Source: Lampris incognitus (lineage: Eukaryota > Chordata > Actinopteri > Lampriformes > Lampridae). From it: DNA of 64,000 nucleotides. Below, piece after piece: positions 35,001 through 44,268 of the stretch. Position numbers and translations under genes: made by a program. The first letter of the stretch is position 1. Each line of letters begins with the position of its first letter. The stretch is from positions 23,028,177-23,092,176 of the forward strand of contig NC_079224.1 of the NCBI RefSeq assembly GCF_029633865.1, given 5' to 3'. A model generated the notes under the pieces. It was not told where the DNA came from. It did not search any database and saw only the letters and a list, made by a program, of their open reading frames with translations.

Positions 35001-35317
35001 TAGATCTCTTGAGAGCTCTTGAGAAAGGAGAAGAGGCCTACCAAGCATTCCAGCAAACAAGGTTAGATGCAGACCCACCACCTGTGAAATTCCACGACAA
35101 GATGACCAAGCAAAGTCTGAAAACATTCTCCAATGTCAGCACAAAACAAGCTCATGGAAAGAAAGCACAGGATGTGGTTCTGAAGGCAGATAGAAACCTT
35201 TTCAGTCACATGATCCTGGTGGCTGAAAGCAGGAAGGTGAATCTGAAGGATGTCCTTGCCTACCCATTGGGCCAACTACCATGGGCACTGGCAAATGCTG
35301 ATGGGTCCTTACGATAA
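32012..35317 (+). CDS. Academ-like transposase, N-terminal and middle part (frameshifted copy)
   Basis: 1101 codons from ATG at 32012 to a premature TAA at 35315-35317. A basic KRPR and a first zinc-finger-like unit (C20, C24, then YYHRKCRSIF near residue 75) open the protein. A second unit follows (CIFC near 124, then HYHRSCYRLYT near 180). A short coiled coil comes around 295-315 (ENQSLKRELQTLK). The long middle region includes TLAWDNID, GMIAEGSIAGVMDGRKYNRAVR and WMLHLASIRAMIPWCFAYDR, blocks I recognise as recurring in large uncharacterised transposon proteins of fish and invertebrates. The same protein continues in the +2 frame from about 35302, so the stop results from a small indel. There are no introns. 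The role is inferred to be DNA binding and strand transfer. Confidence 0.75.
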   Translation: MATGEQASFYPIPKRPRVECIIHCSDDTDKLVSLQSVDSWRTLLRAAQIRNHAPVLKLAKDIPEGQIPAIYYHRKCRSIFTMKQILDGLLAKEKKSCVSAEEKQSKRVARHAPSTSRTYDAECIFCQKNSKYSKRQNTREVLVQCRELRADAKIRSAATKKRDSRILAIVSRDLVAAEGHYHRSCYRLYTKEEVSKGEVASNEDDDAAAQYEAAVNKAYNELFLFIRMELFGNPQVMTMTDLSSRLVASMNSQGIAQVKESTKKHIRRNLESEFAGALQIFPDEKGKFLLYPDNLSMRELAKENQSLKRELQTLKSVSAQDVIAKAAIKLRADIKSQDVPQTWPPEVKPEAECPTIPESLIIFLYSLLTGSNDPDHASQRVQCLLQSFGHDIVYAVTCGNTKPSKHIVLPFSVKSLTGNVELINILNRLGHSVSYSQMDEINTALCLQKLSSSGSGIALPANIHPGIFTTLAWDNIDRLEETDSGEGTSHRVNGIAVQAKPVNPLPVQPMPTVPKTKKRSIDGPPPMLPTYNAGQRVGPPQSKKSDADTAANTKLAREKNLLWVLARMSQQEEQSVSSWTGFNILTRGEMTVIPDNIGYLPTINAPATQMSTVNEVLNQSLSIMQCLGLRKIVCVFDQALYAKAVEITWKHHDKFHDIIVRLGVFHTICTLLAIIGKRFQDAGLKDLCIESGMIAEGSIAGVMDGRKYNRAVRLHKLLYEALMRLTLNGFLSWLEETHRNDMVHLNETLKTIDSLGKEVSQHALKEVLENSSCTRIMDLFEVYREFLRGGNGSLSNFWMSYLDMVEILLGLIRASREGDWMLHLASIRAMIPWCFAYDRMNYARYLPYYYAQMSELPITHPDVYTEFMEGGFSVQLGSTNPFGRIPVDQAIEETVNKDTQTAGGTKGFSLKPGPVTKYYLTAEYRSMYLRQLRDLTGQGRCKWSHPDLQSPRIKRDEADVQSLMDLMENNWLNPMSPDEIDLVSLSTGNMAPPDVTIDLLRALEKGEEAYQAFQQTRLDADPPPVKFHDKMTKQSLKTFSNVSTKQAHGKKAQDVVLKADRNLFSHMILVAESRKVNLKDVLAYPLGQLPWALANADGSLR

Positions 35318-36675
35318 CAAACAACGCTGCACTTGCCAGAGAGCTTGAAAAGAATGTATCTCCTGCAGAAGACATCCCAATCCCATCTACTTCCATCATT
35401 GATGGGCTGAGCCTGGTCCAAAAAATGAATGGCAACAACAAAACCTTTGCACAGGTGGCAGAGTCAGCCTTGACCCAGGTCCTCCATGAGGGAGCACAGA
35501 GTGGGAGGATTGATGTTGTTTTTGATGTCTATCACCAGACTTCGATCAAAGATGCTGAACGACTGAACCGGGGTGGAGACATCACTCTCCAGTACAAGAA
35601 TCTTGCAAGGGGACACCACGTCCAGCAGTGGAGAAAATTTCTGTGCAGTTCCTCCAACAAGACCAGTCTCATCAAGTTTCTGGTGGAAGAGTGGAAACTC
35701 CCACGATACAGAGCTATGCTGCATGGCAAGGTGTTGTACATGACCTGTGAGGAAACCTGCTACAAGTTGACAGAAGATGGGTGTGAGGAAGCAGCAGAAC
35801 TGCACTCCACACATGAAGAAGCTGACACCCGTCTGCTCCTGCATGCATTGCATGCAGCAAATGCGGGCTCAAAGTCAGTTATCATCACAGCTGAGGACAC
35901 TGATGTCATGGTGCTTTGTCTTGGCTTCCAGAAGGACATCACCTGTCCCATCTACCAGAAGTGTGGGACTCAGAACCGCACACGGTTTGTCGACATCACC
36001 AAACTGGCAAGTTCACTTGGAGACAGCATCTGTGACAGCCTAATTGGCTCACATGCCTTCACAGGCTGCGACACTGTCAGTGCATTCGCTGGTCGAGGGA
36101 AGCTGAATGCCCTTAAGATAGTGAGAAAGCACACTTCCTGCCAAGAGACTTTTAGTCAACTGGGACAGACATGGAATGTGAGTGATGAGCTGTTCCAGAA
36201 AATTGAGCAGTTCACCTGTCGGATGTATGTTGCTAATAGCAGCACTGCTGAGGTGAACAAACTGCGTTACCAGCTCTTCTGCACCAAAAGGGGAGAGGTT
36301 GAGTCCAGCCAGCTGCCACCATGTAGAGACTGTCTCTTTATGCATGTTCAACGAGCCAACTATCAGGCAGCAATATGGAAGTGCTGTCTGCAGGCTAACC
36401 CTGTGGTGCCAAGCCCTACTGAGTATGGATGGACAGACGATGAAGGCAAGCTGGCCATTTACTGGATGCGCTCCCCACCCGCACCAGATGTGGTCTTGGA
36501 AATGCTAACATGCAAGTGTGTGCATTCATGCAAAATGCCAAGCTGCATGTGCCTGTCAAATGGACTTCCATGCACAGACATGTGCAGGTTACAGACCTGC
36601 AGTAACCAAAAACAGCAGGATGGTCCACAACTGGACTTTGAACTTGGGGAGTCAGATGATGAGAGAGCAGTTTGA
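35302..36675 (+). CDS. Academ-like transposase, C-terminal PIN/XPG-like nuclease and Cys8 part
   Basis: Continuation of the preceding frame. The first ATG is at 35425 and gives 416 aa, but the frame is open from 35302 and reads TNNAALARELEKNVS without a start, so this is not an independent gene. Counting from the ATG, acidic positions typical of PIN/FEN nucleases are visible: D34 (VVFDVY), E131/E132/D134 (HEEADTRLLLHA), D158/D160 (TAEDTDVMVLCL) and D216 in HAFTGCDTVSAFAGRGK. Residues 363-392 carry eight cysteines (CKCVHSC, PSCMC, PCTDMC, TC), matching the Cys8 cluster described for Academ. All nuclease residues are intact; only the upstream frameshift disables this copy. Confidence 0.75.
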   Translation, partial: WVLTITNNAALARELEKNVSPAEDIPIPSTSIIDGLSLVQKMNGNNKTFAQVAESALTQVLHEGAQSGRIDVVFDVYHQTSIKDAERLNRGGDITLQYKNLARGHHVQQWRKFLCSSSNKTSLIKFLVEEWKLPRYRAMLHGKVLYMTCEETCYKLTEDGCEEAAELHSTHEEADTRLLLHALHAANAGSKSVIITAEDTDVMVLCLGFQKDITCPIYQKCGTQNRTRFVDITKLASSLGDSICDSLIGSHAFTGCDTVSAFAGRGKLNALKIVRKHTSCQETFSQLGQTWNVSDELFQKIEQFTCRMYVANSSTAEVNKLRYQLFCTKRGEVESSQLPPCRDCLFMHVQRANYQAAIWKCCLQANPVVPSPTEYGWTDDEGKLAIYWMRSPPAPDVVLEMLTCKCVHSCKMPSCMCLSNGLPCTDMCRLQTCSNQKQQDGPQLDFELGESDDERAV

Positions 36676-36944
36676 TGAATGACAGTGTGATGATTCTGAT
36701 GGTATTACTGTGGTAGTAGTCTATTGATGCACAGGATGTTGATTCTGGACTTGGTTACCCAGAGCTTGATAACAATAATGTAACCATATTCACATATACC
36801 CATTACCCTACCCATTACCATTACATATACCCACTAATGATATGGGATTACATGTATCATTGACTAAGTATATGTAAATGTCAATGTTGTTTAAAATATT
36901 AAAATAGTTCATTACCTCACTATGGTATTCCTTTTTATCATGTA

Positions 36945-38524
36945 CACTGCTCAAAAAAATAAAGGGAACACATAAGCAATGCAATGTAGCTCCAAGTCAA
37001 TCAAACTTTTGAGATATCAACCTGTCCAGTTAGGAAGCAACACTGATTTGTGACTCAATTTCACCTGTTGGTAAATTGTCTAATTTCCACCAGGTGGAAA
37101 TTAGACAATTTGCAAGACAACCCCTATAGAAGGAATGGATTTGCAGGTGGTAGCCACAGACCATTTGCCTGTCCTCATCCTTTCTGGCCGATCTTTGGTT
37201 AGTTTTTCATTTTGCTAGTGCCCTCACCACTAGAGGTGGCATGAGGCGGTATCTGCAACCTACAGAAGTTGCTCAGGTAGTGCAGCTCATCCAGGATGGC
37301 ACATCAATGCGTGCTGTGGCAAGAAGATTTGATGTGTCTCCCAGCACAGTGTCCAGAGCATGGAGGAGGTACCAGGAGACAGGCCAGTACACCAGGAGAC
37401 GTGGAGGGGGCCGCAGGAGGACAACAACCCCGCAGCAGGACCGCTATCTGGTCCTTTGTGCAAGGAGGAACAGGAGGAGCACTGCCGGAGCCCTACAAAA
37501 CGACCTTCAACAGGCCACTAATGTGCGGGTTTCTGCTCAAACAGTGAGAAACAGAATGCATGAGGATGGTATGAGGGCCCGACGTCCACAATTGGGGCCT
37601 GTGCTCACAGCCCAACACCGTGCAGCCCGATTGACCTTTGCCAGAGAACATCTTGGTTGGCAGATTCGCCATTGGCGCCCTGTGCTCTTCACAGATGAGA
37701 GCAGGTTCACACTGAACACATGTGACAGACGTGAGAGAGTCTGGAGATGCTGTAGAGAACGTTCTGCTGCCTGCAACATCCTCCAGCATGACCGGTTTGG
37801 CGGTGGGTCAGTGATGGTCTGGGGAGGCATATCCTTGGAGGGCCACACAGACCTCTACGTGCTAGCCAGAGGTACCATGGCTGCCATTAGGTACCGGGAT
37901 GAGATCCTCAGACCCATTGTCAGACCATATGCTGGTGCAGTGGGCCCTGGGTTCCTGCTCATGCATGACAATGCTCGTCCTCATGTGGCCAGAGTGTGTC
38001 AGCAGTTCCTGTATGTCGAGGGCATTGATGCTATGGACTGGCCTGCACGTTCCCCAGACCTGAATCCAATCGAGCAGCTCTGGGACATCATGTCTCGTAC
38101 CATCCGCCAACGCGATGTCGCACCACAGACTGTCCAGGAGTTGACCGATGCCCTGATCCAGGTCTGGGAGGAGATCCCTCAGGAGACCATCCGTCGTCTC
38201 ATCAGGAGCATGCCCAGACGTTGTAGGGAGTGCATACAGGCACGTGGAGGCCACACACACTACTGAGCCTCATTTTGAATCGTCTTGAAGAATTTCCACA
38301 GAAGTTGGATCAGCCTATGTTCTCATTTTCCACTTTGATTTTGAGTATGATTCTGAATCCAGACCTTAATGGGCTAATGATTTTGATTTCCATTGATCAT
38401 TCTTAGGCTATTTTGCTCTAAACACATTCCTCTGTCTAATAAATAAAGATTTTCAGCTGAAATATTTCATTCATCGAGGTCTATATTGTGTTTTTAGGTG
38501 TTCCCTTTATTTTTTTGAGCAGTA
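36945..38524 (+). mobile_element. Tc1-like transposon nested in the Academ-like element
   Basis: 1580 bp flanked by TA (36943-36944, 38525-38526). Inverted ends read cactgctcaaaaaaataaag at the left, with the reverse complement at the right (one terminal mismatch), extending through ggaacac. It sits just inside the right inverted repeat of the host element, 3' of its transposase stop, and contains one intact transposase gene. A perfect 19-bp inverted repeat with a 1-nt loop lies at 37073-37111 in its 5' non-coding part. Confidence 0.95.
37241..38266 (+). CDS. Tc1/mariner transposase, intact DD34E
   Basis: 341 aa, the usual Tc1 length. An N-terminal paired-like helix-turn-helix (residues about 7-50, [25 protein letters not shown]) is followed by an Arg/Gly linker (RRRGGGRRR) resembling the GRPR/NLS region, then a second HTH (about 63-115). 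In the catalytic domain, D152 lies in FTDESRF, D243 in MHDNARPH and E278 in LNPIEQLW; there are 34 residues between D243 and E278. No stop or frameshift is seen. It catalyses cut-and-paste movement into TA sites. Both ends are present, so this copy could be autonomous or very recently inactive. Transposons of this kind are widespread in fishes. Confidence 0.95.
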   Translation: MRRYLQPTEVAQVVQLIQDGTSMRAVARRFDVSPSTVSRAWRRYQETGQYTRRRGGGRRRTTTPQQDRYLVLCARRNRRSTAGALQNDLQQATNVRVSAQTVRNRMHEDGMRARRPQLGPVLTAQHRAARLTFAREHLGWQIRHWRPVLFTDESRFTLNTCDRRERVWRCCRERSAACNILQHDRFGGGSVMVWGGISLEGHTDLYVLARGTMAAIRYRDEILRPIVRPYAGAVGPGFLLMHDNARPHVARVCQQFLYVEGIDAMDWPARSPDLNPIEQLWDIMSRTIRQRDVAPQTVQELTDALIQVWEEIPQETIRRLIRSMPRRCRECIQARGGHTHY

Positions 38525-38571
38525 TATTTTGATTGTGTATTTAAACAAATGTATAGAGACCAGTTTGTGAC

Positions 38572-39117
38572 CTAACTGGCTTTGGTCTAGTTCTCATTTA
38601 AGGCTCACAATCACCTCACACAATGAAATAGTATGGGTATATTATACATTTTCTGAATCTTTACAGTCCTGTGAGTATTCCAGTTTTTGTGTTTTGTGTC
38701 CCTGATATTCCTAGATGCCACAGGGCTAAAAGAAAGTATATAGTTTAGGCGAAAATTGCAGAAAGATGTGTGTTATTGACGGGTTGAAGAGCTCAAGTGA
38801 CCTCTATATTTGTGAGAAATATCCACAACAGGGCTTGAATGAAAGCTAAGAAGGTCCCCTTTAAAATGATACCAAAGACAATATTATAGAACATTGAAAA
38901 ATGTCCTGACCATGAGGCTAAACCAGGATATGCACCAGCGTCTAAAATGCAATTTAGTTTAGCGGGTGGTTAACTTCATGAGCTGATAACTGATACAGCT
39001 GCCACTCAGGAATGGTTATCATACCAAAATATCATCTACAGACATGGATCCTTTCAAAAATTATAAGTAAGTTTTGCCACCTTGAGTGTACCGAAATATC
39101 GTCTGGCCCATGGACTA
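38572..39117 (-). repeat. Right terminal inverted repeat of the Academ-like element
   Basis: Reverse complement of 30754-31335, differing by scattered substitutions and small indels; it ends in the mirrored tagtccatgggccaga before the aca duplication. Confidence 0.9.
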
Positions 39118-39273
39118 ACATGGGAGGATCACGCTATTCCCCCCAGTCCCCCAAACATGCGCCTCGACCGACCAGAGGAGGCGCTAGTGCAGCGACAAGG
39201 ACACATAACCACCTCCGGCTTGCCACCCGCAGACATGACCAATTGTGTCTGTAGAGATGCCCGACCAAGCCGG

Positions 39274-39606
39274 TGTCAGTACTTGATCTACTCGCCCTGC
39301 TCGGGGTCCTGCAACTACAGATGACATCACTACTTCATGCATTATGATTGGGTAGGGGCTTGAGTAGAGGGTAGTTCAGTTGAGGAACCACGGGAAACAG
39401 TAAATTGATGGTAGACGCAGCTCGGGGCTTTGGCCCTCATACCTTTACTAACCAACTCTATGTCAGTGTGGATTGTAAAAAAACACACAGCTAAATAACT
39501 ATAAAGCTAGTGTTAAACAATGCTAGCTAGCAACATAATCCGTGACGTCATATGTAGTCAAAGGACCCCGAGTCGATATTGTACCCGAGCAGAAATGGAA
39601 CCCACA
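39274..39606. mobile_element. 333-bp non-autonomous DNA element inside the SINE
   Basis: Interrupts the SINE between matching ccgg (39270-39273 and 39607-39610). Its ends are related inverted repeats: the left has ctcggggtcctgcaactaca then gatgacatcac; the reverse of the right has ctcggggtcctttgactaca then tatgacgtcac. It has no coding capacity and its superfamily is undecided. Confidence 0.6.
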
Positions 39607-39633
39607 CCGGAGGTAACACGGGGATTCGATCCC

Positions 39634-40885
39634 TCTCACTTTTTATTTAAAATAGCGGGACTCTATACTACCGGTTTAATGTCTAGAATAGGGGTTGTTT
39701 TATAGACACAGACAGCACTTAGATTATATGCATCCTCATGATGTTTTCACTGCCCAACGGCTGGGCCTATTCATGAATTCATAAATTTACATATGAATAT
39801 GTACCTCCGTGTGTGTGGGAAAAATAGATCAGAGAGATATTTGCTCAGTGCGTAGGGAAGATTCGATTCACAATTCCCCTGTAGTGAATCATACATTACA
39901 TAAAGCCTTGCATTATGAGAAATTTGCTTTGCATCTCATTACAGCTGTTTGCTTGACCGGAAGCACTCCAACGCAGTGGGAGTGAAGGAGCTCTTATTTT
40001 TGCTTTTCACCTGCCTGAGATGAAAGGATGGACAAAAAGTACCCATAATGGAACTCATTAAGTTATATTGGCCAAATCCTTCTTTGGTGTATTTAGCATT
40101 GGGCTTGCCAAACAACACAAATATGTTGTGAAACTGATCCATATTCTCCCTCTCACAGCTGAAGAAATAAATACACATTACATTAATGGCATAAGGCATA
40201 ACAGTATAATGGCTTTAGGCATATTGCATATTTTTAACTATACACAGCCCCTGTAATTGTCTAGTCCCCTTTAGTGTTGGGTCCATTTGTAGAAAGGCCC
40301 TTATGATATATACATTGCAATCTTTCCCTAAGTAAAGAAAATAACTGTATTCAAATGTTTCCATTCTAACAATATAATACCTTATCACCCACCCATATCA
40401 AAGCAATGCAATGACATGACGGAATTTAGAAATTACAAGTGGCATACATGTGTTGCACACCCAGAAGGATATTATAATAAGAGGTGTGTAATGGATGAGC
40501 TGTTGAGAAGTTGACAAAAAATTAGCACTTAGATAACTGAGTGGGAGGATCAGAGATAGTGTTGATGCTTGGAGGCAGCAATGACGAAAAACATCAGTGG
40601 ACTGCAGCAGCATACAGTATCTGTTACAGCCCAATCCATCACATACATACAGAGGGGGGTAAAGGCCACAGAGCAACCTATCAGATGTAGAGCTAATGTC
40701 AGCCTTTCACACTGTCAGTTTTACTCGATGATTATATGCAAATCATATGTATCTACTGCTACGATATTGGCCATATTGGCTTGGCTCAAGATGATAAAGC
40801 TGCTTTGATCAAAGACACTGATATACATTAAAAATGCTCCATCTAGGAACCTGCAAGTAGAGATGTCACTTTGTTGTCGTGATAA
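39634..40885. other. Intergenic, nothing recognised
   Basis: AT-rich unique-looking sequence; open frames are short and none resembles a known protein. Confidence 0.4.
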
Positions 40886-40890
40886 GCTGT

Positions 40891-40892
<2 letters not shown>

Positions 40893-40948
<56 letters not shown>

Positions 40949-40992
40949 TGTGTGTTAAACTGTTTATATACAGTGTGTGTGTGTGTGTGTGT
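40893..40992. repeat. (TA)n and (GT)n microsatellites
   Basis: About 52 bp of TA repeat at 40893-40946 and GT repeats at 40947-40955 and 40973-40992. Confidence 0.95.
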
Positions 40993-41133
40993 CTGAAGTG
41001 TTTGTAAACATGTAGTAAGTGAGGCAACAAAGGAGCAATATGTATGTGCACGTGTGCTCCTGTTCTCCCTTGTAAGACTATATACATATATTATTATTTT
41101 GTGGCAGGAAAAAATATTACAACAATGGATGCA

Positions 41134-41282
41134 TGTCTGTGAATGTTCTCATTCATCCAGGTCATGGTTATCCAAAGGAGTTGAATCAAGTGCAACTGGA
41201 CTTGGTATATATCCGTGAATATATCTTTTTTTTTCACGGATATATACCAAGTCCAGTTGCACTTGATTCAACTCCTTTGGAT
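41134..41282. mobile_element. 149-bp insertion consisting mainly of a perfect 53-bp-arm hairpin
   Basis: Left arm 41167-41219 and right arm 41233-41285 are exact reverse complements over 53 bp with a 13-nt loop. The insertion is flanked by a perfect 13-bp direct repeat aacaatggatgca (41121-41133 and 41283-41295), whose first three bases overlap the end of the right arm. The unpaired head (tgtgaatgttctcattcatc) and arm sequence (caagtgcaactggacttggt) are familiar from fish dispersed repeats. Confidence 0.8.
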
Positions 41283-41295
41283 AACAATGGATGCA

Positions 41296-42240
41296 CTGAA
41301 TTCATGGAATAGTGGCTGCCATTGTATGACCACAAGCCAAATATTCAGCATTTCATGGTATGTCATCATCTCCCATAAGGAAAACTCAAGGCGGCAAAGC
41401 AATTTGTGGTGGGATAAAGCTAGTCACATTTACACAAACATACTGGTAGGCTATGACATCCCAACACTGATAGTGTCCTTTTGAGAGATCAGACATCTAT
41501 TTGAGAGATCAGACATTTGATTTTTTTTTCTTAAAAGGGGGGGGGGTCTTACGTCTAAGTATACCAGGGGTGGCTGCAGTGAATTTTTGAGACAGAATGA
41601 GAGCATCACCAGGATCCAATATCACAGCAATGTTTTCTCACAATCGTTTTTTTTTGGAGGGGGGGGGGTCTGTTTGCATGGCACAAAATTCCAAACTAGC
41701 AAAATATCAGTGTAAAATACAGATTTCAATGATGATGTCAGCTTGTTATTGACTTTCCCCAAACTGAATGACTGAGCAGAGGGGGTGGGGTGTAATTAAG
41801 CCATCGCTCGTGATGACCAGTCAGGCAAAAATGAGATGTAATGGGGGATGGGCGTGGTACTGTTATGACTGGTGCTTGGCTGCTGGACAAGCATACAGGG
41901 GCCTCGCTCGTTTTTTCCCCCTCCCATCTCCGTCTGATCGGTCAACTTTTTCAGAGTAACCATGGCACTTTTCTGCTTCAGGGAACATACAAAACGGAGT
42001 ATTATTTGATATTTAGGCCACCGATGTCTACGACAGTCTGTAGTATTTACAGTGATATTGTTTTGCGAATCGGACAAAATCTAAAAATTTCTAGCATGTC
42101 ATATTGTATATACTGTTCATATTGTATATACTGTAAGTGCTGTTGAACGTTAGCGTCAATATTTATCATTGGCTAATGTAGTAACATTGGAGCAAATCAA
42201 TATTAAATGGTCAGTGAAGGGGTTGAGTACAAAAGAAAGA
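41296..42240. other. Intergenic with MITE-like ends
   Basis: G runs at 41538-41547 and 41656-41669 look like ends of degraded hAT-like elements. Around 42090-42135 the phrase catattgtatatactgt occurs twice. No gene is visible. Confidence 0.35.
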
Positions 42241-42249
42241 GGCTGAGTA

Positions 42250-43700
42250 CAACGTAACAGGGGCCGCCCCGTGTTTATCTTCACACACAGCTTTCAGCGA
42301 GTGATGAGTGATGTATGGAAATAATACAGTACTGTTACAGGCAGCCCATTTTTGCAGTGCGGGTCACTTAGCTGTGTCGAATGTCTGAAGCCATTGCTGG
42401 CTCCTTACCGCCTGTCTCTCCTTTAATATGGTCGTTAATTCCTGTGCGAAATCAATCAATCTGATAATCGATAAAAAGAGATAACATGGTTTGATTCAAA
42501 CACAAGAATTACAGAAGAAATCGTCCATTGAAAAGTTTAAAACAAGTAGGTACATGGTTGCGGAACACAATCGTTAGCTTAGCCTGCTAGAGATAGCTAC
42601 TTTCTTAGCTTGTTAGCAGGCTTTGAATGATAGCTAGCCGATGATCTGCTGGTACTCCAGAGAGGGTATTTTATAACGCTGTCCTTGATAAAGTTTCATC
42701 ATCCTTAGTCAGTTGGAATCGGATTTTATGTATTACGCATCTTTATTTATTTTGGTAGTTTTCATTCTCAGACCCACCAGCACAACAGACATAAAACGCC
42801 TTGTGGTATGTGGTGATGATGGGCACAGCCGCCCAAGAAAATGTTAGTAGCGTTAAGCTAGTTAGCTCGCTCCTACACACGTTGGCTAGCGTTAACCCGA
42901 ATCGGAAATAATGTAGTGCGAACCTTGCTAGCCAACGCTACATGACCTCAGACAAGAGGCTGAAATTGTTCTGCGGTGGTGACTAGGTAGGCGCATTTGT
43001 GTGAAAGTTTGCTTGGTAGTTTAAACTGTTTCCGATAGAGATTTTCCCGCACATTCACGTAGTGGTGACTCATGACATGTGGCCAAATGGCAGCCCAGCG
43101 TTAACCCACATACCCCGTGAATAACAGCTAACGTCGGTGATTCCTATTCTCCATAAATGCAGTGCGGCGTCGCCCAACGGTTTTATTGGAAATGAAAATT
43201 GCGCCGTTTTGGTGTCAGTTCATGTCCACTAAGTGTGAGCCACGTATTATGGCAAACTACTAATCGTTGAGCGCCTCAACTTACGTTATCTGAACGGGCA
43301 CGCTCGTCTGCCGAGTCCATTCACTAGCAGCCTCAGGGTGGGGGATGGGTTTGCATTTCCGCAACTGGCGAGCCTCGCTAGTCGAGCTACTGTAGCTCGT
43401 CTAGCTACCAGCAGGCTATCTTAATGACATAATTATTGTAATCGATCTACGCGAAATCCACCTGGCATGCGGAGGGCCAGCTGATCTAGGCTTGCGAACC
43501 ATTCTGAAACGGCGACAAAGATCAAAATTAATAGATGACGCAGAATAGCTCAGTGAGGACATGACAATCACTTGCTCAAACCCAACGCCGTGGTTGTTGA
43601 CCTTATTTGCTGATGCCCACTGGTTACTAGACGACAGCACCTCTTAACTCTTACGATTACTGAAACGTATTTATTCTGAATTAGTTGAACTGCTGCATTT
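42250..43700 (+). promoter_or_regulatory. Candidate tbl1xr1 promoter / first-exon region
   Basis: A stretch with more CpG and GC than its AT-rich neighbours, no repeats and no coding frame, lying upstream of a plausible non-coding exon (44210-44268) on the same strand as tbl1xr1. An imperfect inverted repeat of gttggctagcgtt and its complement lies at 42880-42942. The assignment is positional only; no TATA box or TSS can be fixed. Confidence 0.3.
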
Positions 43701-44209
43701 CTTCCTCCAGATTTTCGCCTCTGATGAGTACCTTTATTCCACAATCACAACCCGTTACTATTCAAGAACAGGCTTATCATACAAGTATCCACAAGGTGTT
43801 TTGATTACGACTCAGTTGACACAGTTTCTCCAATTTTTTTGGCGACACACCCCTTTTTTAATAACTGTTTCTCCAATTGCTTCGTTGGCCATTCAGTGGC
43901 AACCTCACTCAATCTACACCCAATATTGGCTGTTTGCAATAACAACACCATAGTATCAACTACCCTGGCATGGCTGCATAGTTTTTATACATACAAGACT
44001 TCGCTAAATAAACTTAATGTGAAAGATTTTACTATTGCCTTTTCAGAGATACGGGGCATTTAAACAACCAAAGCTCCGTCCGTAGCGATTTTCCTTTTCT
44101 GATTTACTCACAATGTTGTTGACCTGAAGTCCACCACTTGTCATTACTCTGCTTTGAATTTATTTGTTTCAAGATGGAATGAAATGTTGTTCCCTTTCTC
44201 CTCTCTCAG

Positions 44210-44268
44210 AGGTCCTGCTCAGGAAAACGGAGCTATGATGAATATTTGAGGAAGACTTGATCCCATGG
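44210..44268 (+). other. Candidate tbl1xr1 5' UTR exon
   Basis: A good acceptor (pyrimidine tract then ctctctcag) precedes a 59-bp purine-rich segment ending at ccatgg followed by a gtagtg donor. The segment contains short ATGs with immediate stops (atgatgaatatttga), typical of a UTR exon. The exon that would follow is 54378-54481. Confidence 0.4.

Larger units (their letters stand above)
30754..39117 (+). mobile_element. Academ-like DNA transposon with ~550-580 bp terminal inverted repeats
   Basis: Both ends read tagtccatgggccaga inward (30754 and, on the reverse strand, 39117) and are flanked by the 3-bp duplication aca (30751-30753, 39118-39120). The inverted repeats run to about 31335 at the left and back to about 38572 at the right with few differences. 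The interior encodes a large two-frame protein (32012-36675) whose parts match what I recall of Academ transposases: N-terminal zinc fingers, a PIN/XPG-like nuclease and a C-terminal Cys8 cluster; a 3-bp TSD also fits. The element is 8364 bp including an internal Tc1-like insertion of about 1580 bp. Assignment to Academ is from memory of the family, not a search. Confidence 0.75.
30516..39633 (-). mobile_element. tRNA-derived SINE in three pieces, interrupted twice
   Basis: The pieces are the same family as the SINE at 4771-5211 but on the minus strand. The tail and 3' body lie at 30516-30753 (reverse complement of aattggggagaaaa, the gcggctggcgactcc box and the gtgaaactcctc box), the middle at 39118-39273, and the B-box end at 39607-39633 (reverse complement of ggatcgaatccccgtgttac). 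Comparison with the uninterrupted copy at 55669-56110 gives exact break points. An 8.36 kb element sits between 30753 and 39118, and a 333-bp element between 39273 and 39607. A short foreign piece (ataaataaagtattctgatt) also lies within the tail at about 30548-30580. The 5' end beyond 39633 is lost or diverged. Confidence 0.75.

Noticed and set aside
35425-36675. A separate 416-aa nuclease gene
   Set aside because: The frame is open upstream of its ATG and continues the preceding protein; a frameshift explains it better.
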